Positions 17,219 through 25,803 of a stretch of DNA of 64,000 nucleotides are shown here, piece by piece (the first letter of the stretch is position 1; every line of letters starts with the position of its first letter). The notes under the pieces were generated by a model. It searched no databases. It had not been told where the DNA came from and saw only the letters and a list, made by a program, of their open reading frames with translations. This DNA comes from a bacterium (GTDB lineage Bacteria > Desulfobacterota > Binatia > HRBIN30 > CADEER01). Position numbers and translations under genes: made by a program. Where the stretch lies: contig JAHBUY010000006.1 in assembly GCA_019637795.1 (NCBI GenBank), positions 302,330 through 366,329 on the forward strand, read 5' to 3'.

Positions 17219-17914
17219 ATGCGCCTGATCGTCACCAACGACGACGGCGTCGATGCCCCAGGCCTGGCGGCGCTGAGCGAGCTGGCGGGCGAGATCGGCG
17301 AGGTCGTGGTCGTCGCGCCCGTCGGCGCCCAGTCTGGGGTCGGGCACCAGCTCACCACGCACGCGCCGATCCGCGTCGATCGGCTGGCGCCGGCGCGCTA
17401 CGCGGTCGGCGGCACGCCCGCCGACTGCGCCCGCCTCGCGCTCACCGACTTCGCGCCGGACGCCGACTGGCTGCTCTCCGGCATCAACGCCGGCGGCAAT
17501 CTCGGCGCCGATGTGTACACCTCGGGCACCGTGGCCGCGACCCGCGAGGCGGCGCTGCTCGGACGGCGCGCCATCGCCGTCTCGCACTACATCGGGCCGG
17601 GCCGGGCGATCGACTGGCGGCTCGCCGTCCGGCGCCTGCGCCCGGTGCTGGCGCTGCTGGTGACGCGGCCGCTCGATGCCGGCCATTTCTGGAGCGTCAA
17701 CCTGCCGCACCCGGCGGACGACGCGACGCCGGCGATCGTCTTCTGCGGCCTCGACACGCGGCCGCTGCACGTCCGCTACCGCCGCGCCGGCGACAGCTAC
17801 GTCTACGTCGGCGACTACCACACCCGGCCGCGACAGCCGGGGCGCGACGTCGACGTCTGCATGGGCGGCCACATCGCCGTGACCAAGGTCACGCTCGAGA
17901 TCGCCGCCGAGTGA
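17219..17914 (+). CDS. surE: 5'/3'-nucleotidase SurE
   Basis: This 231-residue SurE-family phosphatase dephosphorylates nucleoside monophosphates using a divalent metal. The N-terminal MRLIVTNDDGVDAPGL holds the metal-binding DD pair. VVVAPVGAQSGVGHQLTT, then GTPADCARLAL and SGINAGGNLGADVYTSGTVAATREAALLG are the classic SurE segments (NDDG, GTPADC, SGIN.G.N.G). The length is normal. The ATG at 17219 fits exactly the family N-terminus; upstream in-frame codons are unrelated. It is convergent with the dockerin-like gene, with a strong hairpin between them. No pcm or nlpD partner is present. Confidence 0.95.
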   Translation: MRLIVTNDDGVDAPGLAALSELAGEIGEVVVVAPVGAQSGVGHQLTTHAPIRVDRLAPARYAVGGTPADCARLALTDFAPDADWLLSGINAGGNLGADVYTSGTVAATREAALLGRRAIAVSHYIGPGRAIDWRLAVRRLRPVLALLVTRPLDAGHFWSVNLPHPADDATPAIVFCGLDTRPLHVRYRRAGDSYVYVGDYHTRPRQPGRDVDVCMGGHIAVTKVTLEIAAE

Positions 17915-17918
17915 ACGC

Positions 17919-17944
17919 GGGGCGGCGCGCTGCCGCGCCGCCCC
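17919..17944. terminator. Bidirectional hairpin terminator between convergent genes
   Basis: GGGGCGGCGCG (17919-17929) pairs perfectly with CGCGCCGCCCC (17934-17944) across a 4-base loop. It lies 5 bases after the surE stop and 9 bases beyond the stop of the convergent gene. It is very GC-rich, with no clear T-tract. Confidence 0.55.
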
Positions 17945-17953
17945 CCGCCGCGC

Positions 17954-18886
17954 TCACTGCGCTTCCGCGAAGCGGAAGATGTTCGACACGTCGCCGATTG
18001 GCGCCTGCGTCGCCGGCGCCGGCGCCGCCAACCGCCCGCCCGAGCCGGGCGTCGCGAAGCGGGCGCAGTCGAACGGCTGCCCCTCGACCTCGAGCGTCAG
18101 GGTGCCCTTGACCGAGGTCGCCTTGGTGGTCGTGAACGGGAACGTCTGCACCGGGTTGGTGTAGGTGATCTCGCTGCACGGCTTGTTGAAGTCCGGGCTG
18201 GTCCCGCCGACGATCTGGTACAGCACCGGCACCAGCAGGTTGCCGTTGCCCGGGCCCGACGGGCTGCCGAGGCCGGTCTCGATCGCGAACGGGAAGCCGA
18301 CATCGCCCGCCGGCTGCGTGCCCTTGGTGTCGTAGGCCGTGCCGCCGTTGCAGTCGACGCTGCCGTCGCTGTTCTCGGCCAGCAGCTTGAAGCAGAGGTG
18401 GCTGCCGTCGACGATCTCGATCGTCAGGACGACGTCGCTCTTCAACGCCAGCGACGCGACGCCGTTCGCATCCTGCGCCCCCAGCACCAGGGTCAGCGGA
18501 CCCGGGCTGAAGCTCATCGCCGCGTTGGGGCCGCCGAGGCCGGTGGTGAACAGACCGGTGCCGGTCATGCTCGGATCGGCGAGCAACTCGCCGGGCTCGA
18601 TGGTGAAGGTCCGCTCGGTGCCGATCGGTCCGACGTTGCAGCTCCCGAGCGCATTGTTGACCGCGGTGATCAGCTCGTTGATGCCGACCATGTTGTCGCC
18701 GTTGACGTCGAAGGACGGACAGGCCGACAGCGGCGTCGCGCCGAGCGCGATGTTGACGCCGGTGATCAGCTCGTTGATCGCCACCATGCCGTCGCCGTTG
18801 CAGTCGCCGACGCAGGTCTGCGCCGAGGCGCGCGATGCGGCGAACAGACACGCCGCGATGCCCACGAACGTTGCCACTCTCTTCAT
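17954..18886 (-). CDS. Secreted protein with N-terminal dockerin-like calcium-loop pair
   Basis: This is a 310-residue exported protein. Signal peptide: MKRVATFVGIAACLFAASRA. Residues ~25-83 form two dockerin-like repeats: GDCNGDGMVAINELITGVN and, after IALGATPLSAC, DVNGDNMVGINELITAVN. Each has the D-x-N-G-D-x-x-V/M-x-I-x-E-L-I calcium loop and helix. The remaining ~225 residues are beta-rich and unassigned (ERTFTIEPGELLAD; SFSPGPLTLVLGA), with scattered Cys. The start has an excellent GGGAGGGAG ribosome site. A candidate promoter and a folded leader lie upstream (18967-19091). Related repeats occur in three other genes of this window. No cohesin-bearing partner is seen. Confidence 0.8.
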   Translation of the reverse strand: MKRVATFVGIAACLFAASRASAQTCVGDCNGDGMVAINELITGVNIALGATPLSACPSFDVNGDNMVGINELITAVNNALGSCNVGPIGTERTFTIEPGELLADPSMTGTGLFTTGLGGPNAAMSFSPGPLTLVLGAQDANGVASLALKSDVVLTIEIVDGSHLCFKLLAENSDGSVDCNGGTAYDTKGTQPAGDVGFPFAIETGLGSPSGPGNGNLLVPVLYQIVGGTSPDFNKPCSEITYTNPVQTFPFTTTKATSVKGTLTLEVEGQPFDCARFATPGSGGRLAAPAPATQAPIGDVSNIFRFAEAQ

Positions 18887-18966
18887 CTGGACTCCCTCCC
18901 CCGCGCGCTGTTGGCAGACGCGGGAACAAAGTTCAAGCGTTTGACCGAAGGAGCTGTTCCGAAGGT

Positions 18967-19034
18967 GCGAAAGGCCCCGGTGGGCGCCGGGGCCTTCGCG
19001 GCGGCAACTACCCCCCTGGCTGGGCAGCCAGGGG
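18967..19034 (-). ncRNA. Tandem hairpins in a long leader, possible structured regulatory RNA
   Basis: Two stable stem-loops lie back to back: 18967-18999 (13 bp with one bulged base around CCCCGG/CCGGGG) and 19013-19034 (9-bp perfect stem, GGGC loop). Read on the minus strand they sit in a ~170-base leader between a candidate promoter (19063-19091) and the dockerin-like gene starting at 18886. A third inverted repeat (GGAACA/TGTTCC, 18923-18960) follows. They do not match any riboswitch consensus I know; simple terminators remain possible. Confidence 0.35.
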
Positions 19035-19062
19035 ACCAAACAAAGAAGGAAGAATCATCTTC

Positions 19063-19091
19063 GACGTATGAGCCTGGTCGCGCTTAGTCAA
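19063..19091 (-). promoter_or_regulatory. Candidate promoter for the dockerin-like gene
   Basis: Read on the minus strand, TTGACT is followed after 17 bases by TACGTC. The -35 is 5/6 of consensus; the -10 is weak (TA only). The same TTGACT plus TAnnTC-like arrangement appears before the initiator tRNA gene. Confidence 0.35.
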
Positions 19092-19177
19092 CAGAATTTT
19101 CGACCGCGGTGGCGCCGGCGCCCGCCGGCGGCGGCCGTTGCAACGCAAGGCCGTTTGCGTAGGATGCGCAACCGCCG

Positions 19178-20173
19178 ATGGGCACACCGCAGAACGCCAT
19201 TGACGCCGGACCCGGACGCTGCGCGCGCTTCCTGGTGCTCGAGGTCGGCACGCAGGCCGGCGCCGTCGAGCAGGTGCGCGGCGCGCTGGCGACGGTGCCC
19301 AATCTGGTTCGCGCCGTCGGGCACCGCGACGAGTCCGCGGCGCTGAGCTGCGTGGTGGCGATCGGCGCCGATGCCTGGTCGCGCCTGCTGCCCGATCGCA
19401 GCCGCCCGGCGCAACTGCACCGCTTCCCCGCGCTTGCCGATGGCGGCCGCACGGCGCCGTCGACCCCGGGCGACGTCCTCCTGCACATCCGCGCCGAGCG
19501 CGAGGACTTCTGCCACGAGCTGGCGCGCCTGGTGCTCGCCGCCCTCGGCGACACCGTCGCCGTCGTCGACGAGACGCACGGCTTCGCCTATCTCGACAGC
19601 CGCGATCTGATCGGCTTCGTCGATGGCACCGAGAACCCGCGCGGCGAGGAGCGGCTGGCCTGGACCATCGTCGGCGACGAGGACCCCGAGCACGCCGGTG
19701 GCAGTTACGTCACCGTCCAGCGCTACGTCACCGATTTCGCCGCCTGGCAGGCGCTCCCGACCGAGGCGCAGGAAGCGGCGATCGGCCGCACCAAGGCCGA
19801 CGACGTCGAGCTCGACGACGCCGTCTGCCCAGCGAGCGCCCACAAGGAGCGCGCCAAGCTCGTCCGCGGCGGCGTCGAGCAGAAGATCCTGCGCCACAAC
19901 CGCGCCTACGGATCGGCGCGCGAGTCCGGCACCTACTTCATCGCCTACGCCCGCGACCTCTCGGTGACCGAGGGGATGCTGGAGCGCATGTTCGTCGCCG
20001 ACGCCGAGGGCGTGTACGACCGTCTGCTCGACGTCACCCGCCCGGTCACCGGCTGCCACTTCTTCGCCCCGGCCGAGGAGGTGCTGGAATCCCTGCCCGA
20101 CGTCGCGGCCCCGCCGCCGGCGGCGGCAGACGAGCCAGCCCTGCCCATCGGCAGCCTGCGCGCGGGTCGCTGA
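19178..20173 (+). CDS. Dye-decolorising (DyP-type) heme peroxidase
   Basis: This is a 331-residue peroxidase of the DyP/YfeX family. The signature GFVDGTENPRG contains catalytic Asp149. The proximal heme ligand is His222 (PASAHKERAKLVR) and the distal Arg242 is in HNRAYG. Further family segments are LLHIRAEREDFCHEL and GGSYVTVQRYVTDFAAWQAL. These enzymes use peroxide to oxidise dyes, phenolics or porphyrin-like substrates. No twin-arginine signal is present, so it is probably cytoplasmic. No encapsulin gene is adjacent. Start at ATG 19178, with only a weak AGGA upstream. It is divergent from the dockerin-like gene. Confidence 0.93.
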   Translation: MGTPQNAIDAGPGRCARFLVLEVGTQAGAVEQVRGALATVPNLVRAVGHRDESAALSCVVAIGADAWSRLLPDRSRPAQLHRFPALADGGRTAPSTPGDVLLHIRAEREDFCHELARLVLAALGDTVAVVDETHGFAYLDSRDLIGFVDGTENPRGEERLAWTIVGDEDPEHAGGSYVTVQRYVTDFAAWQALPTEAQEAAIGRTKADDVELDDAVCPASAHKERAKLVRGGVEQKILRHNRAYGSARESGTYFIAYARDLSVTEGMLERMFVADAEGVYDRLLDVTRPVTGCHFFAPAEEVLESLPDVAAPPPAAADEPALPIGSLRAGR

Positions 20174-20238
20174 CGTCGGCTTTCTGCTTCCCAGCGCCAC
20201 GCGCCGCGCCCTATAACTCCCGTCCTGGGGGGGACGCG

Positions 20239-22209
20239 ATGCAGGGCACGGGCAAGCATCATCTGGTGATCGCGGCGGCGGTGCTGTTCAGCGCCGCGCC
20301 GCTGGCCGCGGCGACCTGCACGCAACAGGCCGACAGCACCTTCGCGCTGCTCCGTTCGATCTTCCAACGGAAGGGTTGCGCCAGCGCGTACTGCCATGAC
20401 GGCACCGCCTCGGGTGGGCTCGACCTGACCGCCGACGATCTCTACGACCGCCTCGTCGACGCCCCGGTGCAGAGCGTCCCGAGCCGGCCCGGCCTGCACC
20501 GGATTTCCCCGGCCAAGAAGGAGAACAGCCTGCTGTGGCTGAACGTCGCGGCCGCCACCCTGCCCAGCCAGTGGACGGCGCCGCTGCGCGCCATGCCGCT
20601 CGGCGGCCTGCCGCCGCTGACCCAGAACGAGCTCCAGGTGCTGCAGCTCTGGATCGAGGACGGGGCGCCGCGCACCGGGGTCGTGCCCGGAAGCGGCGAG
20701 CTGGTCGACGCCTGCCTGCCGCCACCCGAGCCGCTCGAGACCAAGCCGCTCGCACCACCGCCGGCCGGCACCGGCATCCAACTGCGGGCGCCGCGCCAGG
20801 TCCTGCCGCCGCGCAGCGAGCGCGAGGCCTGCTTCGTCACGTACTACGACGTCACCGACCAGGTGCCGCCGCAGTTCCGCGGTCCGAACGACGACACCTT
20901 CCGCTACAAGCGGATCGACGCTCGCCAGGATCCCCTCAGCCACCACGCCGTGGTGATCCCCTACCATGGCGCGACGCCGATCACCTCGCCCGTGTGGGGT
21001 CCCTTCACCTGCGGCGGCGGCGCGCGCGACGGCGCCGCCTGCGATCCGCGCGACCTCCACGCGTGCGGCGACGACGGCGTGTGCGGCAGCGCGCCGACGC
21101 CCAGCGTCGCCTGCATCGGCTACGGCCCCGGCGACGCCGGCATCGGCGTCGGCAACGACAGCCTCTTCAACACCATGGCCGCCGGCCTGGGATCGCAGGC
21201 CGGCGTCTACGCCGAGGCGCCGCTGCGCGGCACCCTGGTGTGGAACTCGCACGCCTACAACGTGACCGACATGCCCGGGAAGCTGGACATCTGGGTCAAC
21301 CTGGAATTCGCGGCGCCGGCGGAGCAGCGGTTTCCGCTGCAGCGCTTCACCGAGGTGTTCGAGCAGTTCCGCCTCGCCGTGCCGGCGTTCGGCGCCCAGG
21401 AGCTGTGCGCCCGCTACGTCGTGCCGCCGAACGCCGCGGTCATCGAGCTCAGCTCCCACAACCACAAGCGCGGCAAGCGCTTCCAGATCTGGGAGGGAGC
21501 GTTCACCTGCGCCGGCGGCGCCAACGTCGGCAAGGCCTGCGCGCCGACCGGCGCCGACCCCGGCCTCGGGCTCGACGATCCCTGCGGCGGCGCCCCCTGC
21601 CTCGCCCCCAACGTGCCACGCGTCGGCGACTGCGATCAGAACGACGCCGTGACCGTCGACGAGCTGCTGCTCGGCGTCAACATCGCGCTCGGACAGATGC
21701 CGCTGGAGAGCTGCGCTCGCTTCGACGGCGATGGCGACGCCGCCGTCGGCATCGACGAGTTGCTCGCCGCGGTGCAGGCGCTGCTCAATCCGTGGCGCGA
21801 CGCCGACGCCAGCCTGCTCTACACCAGCCTCTCGTACTCGGACCCGGCGGTGGCGCGCTTCGATCCGCCGCTCCGCCTCGGCCGCGCCGGATCGAGCGAG
21901 CGGGCGCGGACGCTGACCTACTGCGGGTTGTACGACAACGGCGCCACCAACCCGGCGCAGGTGAAGCGCCGGTCGACCTCGCCGCTGCCGACCGCCGGCT
22001 TCCCCGGCGGTCCGTGCCGCCAACCGGTCGCCTGCGTCAGCGGGCGCGTCGGCGCCGCCTGCGCCGGCAGCACGCCGGCGCAGCGCGACGCCGCGTGCGA
22101 CTCGACGCCGGGCGCCGGCGACGGCGACTGCGATGCCTGCCCGGTGACCTTCGGCACCACCACCGACGACGAGATGTTCATCATCCTCGGCGCCTACTTC
22201 ACGGAGTGA
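20239..22209 (+). CDS. PHM/DBM-like copper type II monooxygenase with cytochrome c-like N-terminus and inserted dockerin pair
   Basis: This is a 656-residue exported protein; the signal peptide ends near residue 26. Residues ~30-145 resemble a c-type cytochrome module: C47-x4-C52-H53 (an unusual five-spaced variant) with candidate axial Met119 before LPPLTQNELQVLQLWIEDGAP. Residues ~195-655 carry all ligands expected of a peptidylglycine-hydroxylase-type enzyme: His235-His236 and His338 for one copper, His407-x-His409 and Met646 (TTDDEM) for the other. Between His409 and Met646 lies a Cys-rich unit and two dockerin-like calcium loops (~462-517). Start ATG follows a G-rich ribosome site. Inference: secreted or periplasmic copper oxidation of an unknown substrate, possibly with electrons from its own heme. 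Confidence 0.78.
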   Translation: MQGTGKHHLVIAAAVLFSAAPLAAATCTQQADSTFALLRSIFQRKGCASAYCHDGTASGGLDLTADDLYDRLVDAPVQSVPSRPGLHRISPAKKENSLLWLNVAAATLPSQWTAPLRAMPLGGLPPLTQNELQVLQLWIEDGAPRTGVVPGSGELVDACLPPPEPLETKPLAPPPAGTGIQLRAPRQVLPPRSEREACFVTYYDVTDQVPPQFRGPNDDTFRYKRIDARQDPLSHHAVVIPYHGATPITSPVWGPFTCGGGARDGAACDPRDLHACGDDGVCGSAPTPSVACIGYGPGDAGIGVGNDSLFNTMAAGLGSQAGVYAEAPLRGTLVWNSHAYNVTDMPGKLDIWVNLEFAAPAEQRFPLQRFTEVFEQFRLAVPAFGAQELCARYVVPPNAAVIELSSHNHKRGKRFQIWEGAFTCAGGANVGKACAPTGADPGLGLDDPCGGAPCLAPNVPRVGDCDQNDAVTVDELLLGVNIALGQMPLESCARFDGDGDAAVGIDELLAAVQALLNPWRDADASLLYTSLSYSDPAVARFDPPLRLGRAGSSERARTLTYCGLYDNGATNPAQVKRRSTSPLPTAGFPGGPCRQPVACVSGRVGAACAGSTPAQRDAACDSTPGAGDGDCDACPVTFGTTTDDEMFIILGAYFTE

Positions 22210-22241
22210 CCGCCGACGCGGCGGCGGGGCCCGCGACGGCT

Positions 22242-22898
22242 TCAGCGGCGCTGGAAGCTCGCCCGCTGGCGATCCCGCAGCGCGGCGCGCACACGCGTCA
22301 GCGCCGCCGGGTCGATGGCCCGCGGGCGCGCCGCGGCGGTGCCAGCCTGCGGCACCACCACTTCCTCGAGCATGCCGCGGTACTGGCTGAACGCGCACTG
22401 CTCGATGTCGAAGGGCGGCGCGCTGGCGTCGACGTTGAGCGTCTGGCCCTGCGGCCCGAGCGTCAGGCCGCCGCCGAGCTCGGTGAGGTCGGAGGCGTCG
22501 GGCTTCCTGAACCAGCCGACGATCGTCGCCGCGTTGGGGCCGGTCACGGTGCCGCCGATGAACAGGTCGGGCGTGAAGCCGAGCAGATTGACGATGACGA
22601 CCTCGCCGTCGCTGCGCCACAGCGCCTCGAGGTCGGCGGCGCCGCAGCCGGCATTCCAGCGGCCGATGTAGTAGCAGTCGGCCGTCCCCGGTTGGGTGTT
22701 GTCGTCGCGGAAATTGATCGGACACTGGGCGCTGGGCTGACACTGGCCGAGGGCGTTGTTGACGGCCGTGATCAGCTCGTTGATCGACACCTGGCCGTTG
22801 CCGTCGCAGTCGCCGCAGCACTGGGCGTCGGCGCCCGGTGGGGCCAGCAGCAGCACGGCGAGCAGGATGAGCGGCATCGGGTATCTCCAGGCAGCCAT
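22242..22898 (-). CDS. Secreted protein with one dockerin-like repeat
   Basis: This is a 218-residue exported protein. Signal peptide: MAAWRYPMPLILLAVLLLAPPG, cleavage near ADA. An alternative ATG 21 bases downstream has a better ribosome site (GGAG, 7-base spacing). Residues ~28-53 hold a single dockerin-like unit, GDCDGNGQVSINELITAVN. The rest (~60-190) contains a likely beta-rich domain: NFRDDNTQPGTADCYYIGRW, then EALWRSDGEVVIVNLLGF and GGTVTGPNAATIVGWF. The C-terminus is Arg/Ala-rich. I do not recognise the main domain. It ends 32 bases from the convergent monooxygenase gene, whose product also carries this repeat type. Confidence 0.72.
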   Translation of the reverse strand: MAAWRYPMPLILLAVLLLAPPGADAQCCGDCDGNGQVSINELITAVNNALGQCQPSAQCPINFRDDNTQPGTADCYYIGRWNAGCGAADLEALWRSDGEVVIVNLLGFTPDLFIGGTVTGPNAATIVGWFRKPDASDLTELGGGLTLGPQGQTLNVDASAPPFDIEQCAFSQYRGMLEEVVVPQAGTAAARPRAIDPAALTRVRAALRDRQRASFQRR

Positions 22899-22942
22899 GC
22901 GCCCAGCCTCGCCCGCGCCGGTGGACGATGCAAGCCGCCGTC

Positions 22943-24706
22943 TCAGAGCCAGCCGCGCAGCGGGCCGCCGTCGCGCAGGTCGAACCCGGCGCCGCCGAGC
23001 AGCACCGCCGGCAGCGTGCGCACCTCCGACGCCGGCAGGCGGACCACGCCGCCGCTCGCTTCGACGACGTCGCGCCGCGGGTCGATGCCGGGCATGACGG
23101 CGACCACCTCCACTCCGCGCGGCGCGAGTTGCAGCAGGCCGACCGGGGTCGCCCAGAATACCCGTTTCCCCGCCGCCAGGGCGCGGCGGCCGTTGAAGGT
23201 GATCTGCTCGACCGCGTCGACGAACTTCGGCGCGCCGCGGGCGACGACGCGCAGCCGCCCGTTCTCGATCGCCAGCGTGCCGCGCTGCGCCCAGTGGCAG
23301 ACGAACAGCACCGTCGCGGCCGCGGTGCTGAGATCGATGAAGCCGCCCGGCCCGACGAAGTGGCGCGGGCCCTCGCCGCGCTGCGAGACGTTGACGTTGC
23401 CATGGCGGTCGACCTGCAGGGCGCCGAGACAGGTGACGTCGAGCCGCTGGTAGCACAGGCGGAACATCTCGGCCGACGACAGGATCTGGCGCGGCGCGAT
23501 CGCGGCGCCGAAGTAGATGCCCGACGCCGGCACGCCGCCGACCGGCCCGCTCTCGACGAGGAAGGTGACGCGCTCGAGGCCGCCGGCCTCGTACACCGCC
23601 GCCGGGATCTCCTCCGGCATCCCGGTGCCGATGTTGACGTAGGCGCCGCGCCGGCCGACCGCGCAGAGCACCGCCGCCGCCAGGCGCGCCACCGCGGCGT
23701 CGACCGCCGTGCGCCGGGCGGTGATGCCGACCAGGCGGTTGATGAACCGCACCCGCGCCAGGGCGGGGCCGATCGCGCCGCCGGCGTCGGTCGTCACCGC
23801 CAGCCACGGGTCGCGATGGAACACCGCCGCCGTCTGTTCGGCGTCGGGGTGGACGACGATCGCGTCCACCATCTCCGCCGGCAGGTAGACCTGCGCCGCG
23901 TCGTGCGGCACCAGGCGGCCGACCACCGCCAGCACGCGGCCGCCGTTGCGGCGCGCGGCGCGGGCGATCTCGGCCGTCTCGCCGATCATCGCGCAGTGGC
24001 GCACGTAGATGTTGCCGGCGCGATCGGCGGCCGGCGCGTTGAAGATCGCCACGTCCACCGGCGGCACCTCGTAGCGCAGCTTGCCGCCGACGACGTGCAC
24101 GAGCTGCTCGTCGCTGGTGCCGGCGACCGGCGACCCCGGACCGACCCGCGGATCGATGAAGGTGCCGATGCCGGTCTCGCTCACCAGCGAGCGCTCGCCG
24201 CGGCCGAGCCCCTCGAGCAACAGCGCCAGCGTCCCCTGCGGGATGCACTGCAGCGCGCAGCGCCCGCGCGCCGCCAGCTCGAGCATGGCGTGGAACGTCT
24301 CCAGGTGTCCCGAAATCAGGCGCGTGCACAGGCCGTCGCGGCCGAGCTCCTCGAGCGTGCCGGGCGCGCGCCCGCGGCCCCCGTGCCCGCCGAGGTTGAT
24401 GACCGTCAGGCCGGCAGGATGGCCGGTCTCCTCGAACGACTCGCGGATCGCCCAGTAGAGGATCGAGGCGCGCTGGTTGCCGCCGAGCCCGGAGCAGGCG
24501 ACGACGTCCCCGTCGCGCAGCAGCGCCGCGGCGCTGCGCGCGTCCATGAAGCGCGGATCACCGACCACCGGGCTGGGGTAGCGGGTGTCGTGCCGCTGCC
24601 AGGCGAAGGCGGCGCGGGCGAGCTGGGCGAGGATCGCGGCGCGTTCGCGCAGACCGAGCGACGGCACCGCGTGGGGCGCGCCGGCGCGCGACCGCGCGGC
24701 GCTCAC
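22943..24706 (-). CDS. Family I acyl-CoA/3-oxoacid CoA-transferase, fused alpha-beta
   Basis: This is a 587-residue single-chain CoA-transferase. The alpha half begins around DARSAAALLRDGDVVACSGL and contains GTFIDPRVGPGSP. The beta half includes RGAYVNIGTGMPEEIPA and the active-site Glu in FLVESGPVGGVPASG. These enzymes move CoA between acyl-CoA and free acids (acetate, propionate, acetoacetate types); the specificity is not readable. The GTG start at 24706 overlaps the upstream hydrolase stop by 4 bases (GTGA). It gives ~50 extra N-terminal residues before the usual family start, so an internal ATG (FMDARSAA) is possible. Coupling suggests the pair acts on a common acyl substrate. Confidence 0.88.
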   Translation of the reverse strand: MSAARSRAGAPHAVPSLGLRERAAILAQLARAAFAWQRHDTRYPSPVVGDPRFMDARSAAALLRDGDVVACSGLGGNQRASILYWAIRESFEETGHPAGLTVINLGGHGGRGRAPGTLEELGRDGLCTRLISGHLETFHAMLELAARGRCALQCIPQGTLALLLEGLGRGERSLVSETGIGTFIDPRVGPGSPVAGTSDEQLVHVVGGKLRYEVPPVDVAIFNAPAADRAGNIYVRHCAMIGETAEIARAARRNGGRVLAVVGRLVPHDAAQVYLPAEMVDAIVVHPDAEQTAAVFHRDPWLAVTTDAGGAIGPALARVRFINRLVGITARRTAVDAAVARLAAAVLCAVGRRGAYVNIGTGMPEEIPAAVYEAGGLERVTFLVESGPVGGVPASGIYFGAAIAPRQILSSAEMFRLCYQRLDVTCLGALQVDRHGNVNVSQRGEGPRHFVGPGGFIDLSTAAATVLFVCHWAQRGTLAIENGRLRVVARGAPKFVDAVEQITFNGRRALAAGKRVFWATPVGLLQLAPRGVEVVAVMPGIDPRRDVVEASGGVVRLPASEVRTLPAVLLGGAGFDLRDGGPLRGWL

Positions 24707-25803
24707 CGCCGGCTCGCGACCGCGCGCAGCCGGCCGCGGCGTCGGCTCGGCAGGCGCTGGCGATGGCGGTCCAGCCAGGCGCCGACGATCGGGTAGACGT
24801 CGTCCGGCGCGTGCAGACCGAGGATCAGGTCGGCGTGACTGTAGTCGTGGGCGTCGCCGTGGGCGCGACCGACGACGCGGAACGCCTTGTCCGGCGAGGC
24901 GATGCGGCGATGCACCGCCTCGAGATCGCGCACCGGCGTCAGCTCGTCGTGGCTGCCGGCGATGATCAGCACCGGCGTGGTGACGCGCTCGAGGTGCTCG
25001 GTGAAATCGAACATCTGGTAGCGATCGCTCATCGCCCGCGTGTCGTACCAGCGCGCGAACTCGCGCAGCAGCGATGCCGGCACGTCGTCGATCGCGGTCA
25101 GCATCAGGACGCGCAACAGCTCGGCATCGGCATTGCCGGGATGGAAGCCGAGATCGGCGATGCTCCGCTCCAGCAGACGCGACAGCGGCCGCGCGAACGG
25201 CGCGCCGAGCCGCGCGGCGAGGCCGAGCGGCAGGCGGGTCGGCACGTAGCGCAGCAGGCCGCGGTACGGCAGGCCGAAGTCGAGCACCGGATGGCCGACG
25301 GCGCTCATGGTCGGCGACCCGAGCGTGACGGCGCTGGCGATCTTGCCGTGGATCGGGCTCATCAGCAGCGCGTAGGCGATCATGCCGCCCATCGAGTGCC
25401 CGACCCAGTGCACCTGCCGCGCTCCGGTCTCGCGCAGCACGACGCGCAGCGCCGCGGGGGCGTCGTGCTGGACGTAGTCCTCGAAGCTCCACGTGTACCG
25501 CTTGCCGTTGAACCAGGTGGGGCGGGTCGACCGCCCGGCCCCGCGCAGCTCGATCACCCAGACATCGTACCCCTGCCGCCGCAGGTAGCGCGCCAGCGAC
25601 AGGCGGCCCGGCCCGTCCATGTCCCAGCGGTTGGACGACATCCCGTGGCAGAGCACCACCGGCGTCGCGTGCGCGCGCTGAGCCGGCTGATAGCGGTAGA
25701 GGGCGAGGCGCCAGCCGTCGCGGGTCCGCGCCGCGTACGGAGCCGGCTGCGCGTCGCGGTCGCGTTCGAACCAGGCGTCGATCACCCGCTGCAGCGTTTG
25801 CAT
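24703..25803 (-). CDS. Alpha/beta-hydrolase (lipase/polyester-synthase-like)
   Basis: This is a 366-residue alpha/beta-hydrolase. The oxyanion segment is VVLCHGMSSNRWDMD, the nucleophile elbow is GHSMGG (Ser), the acid is in IIAGSHDELTPV, and the catalytic His is in the AHGDAHDYSHADLI region. The residues after the first strand (YDVWVIELRGAGRST, WSFEDYVQHDAPAAL) resemble lipase and poly-hydroxyacid synthase-like hydrolases rather than small haloalkane types. The substrate is unknown. The stop overlaps the start of the CoA-transferase by 4 bases, making a two-gene operon for ester cleavage followed by acid activation (inference). ATG at 25803. Confidence 0.88.
   Translation of the reverse strand: MQTLQRVIDAWFERDRDAQPAPYAARTRDGWRLALYRYQPAQRAHATPVVLCHGMSSNRWDMDGPGRLSLARYLRRQGYDVWVIELRGAGRSTRPTWFNGKRYTWSFEDYVQHDAPAALRVVLRETGARQVHWVGHSMGGMIAYALLMSPIHGKIASAVTLGSPTMSAVGHPVLDFGLPYRGLLRYVPTRLPLGLAARLGAPFARPLSRLLERSIADLGFHPGNADAELLRVLMLTAIDDVPASLLREFARWYDTRAMSDRYQMFDFTEHLERVTTPVLIIAGSHDELTPVRDLEAVHRRIASPDKAFRVVGRAHGDAHDYSHADLILGLHAPDDVYPIVGAWLDRHRQRLPSRRRGRLRAVASRR

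Noticed and set aside
18887..19060. Cyclic-di-GMP (GEMM) riboswitch
   Set aside because: The leader is folded and contains a GGTAGTTGCCG stretch, but the conserved GCAAACC and ACGCAAAGCC segments of the aptamer are missing.
19178..20173. Encapsulin cargo system around the DyP peroxidase
   Set aside because: No encapsulin shell gene is adjacent, and the C-terminal tail (LPIGSLRAGR) is only weakly like a cargo peptide.
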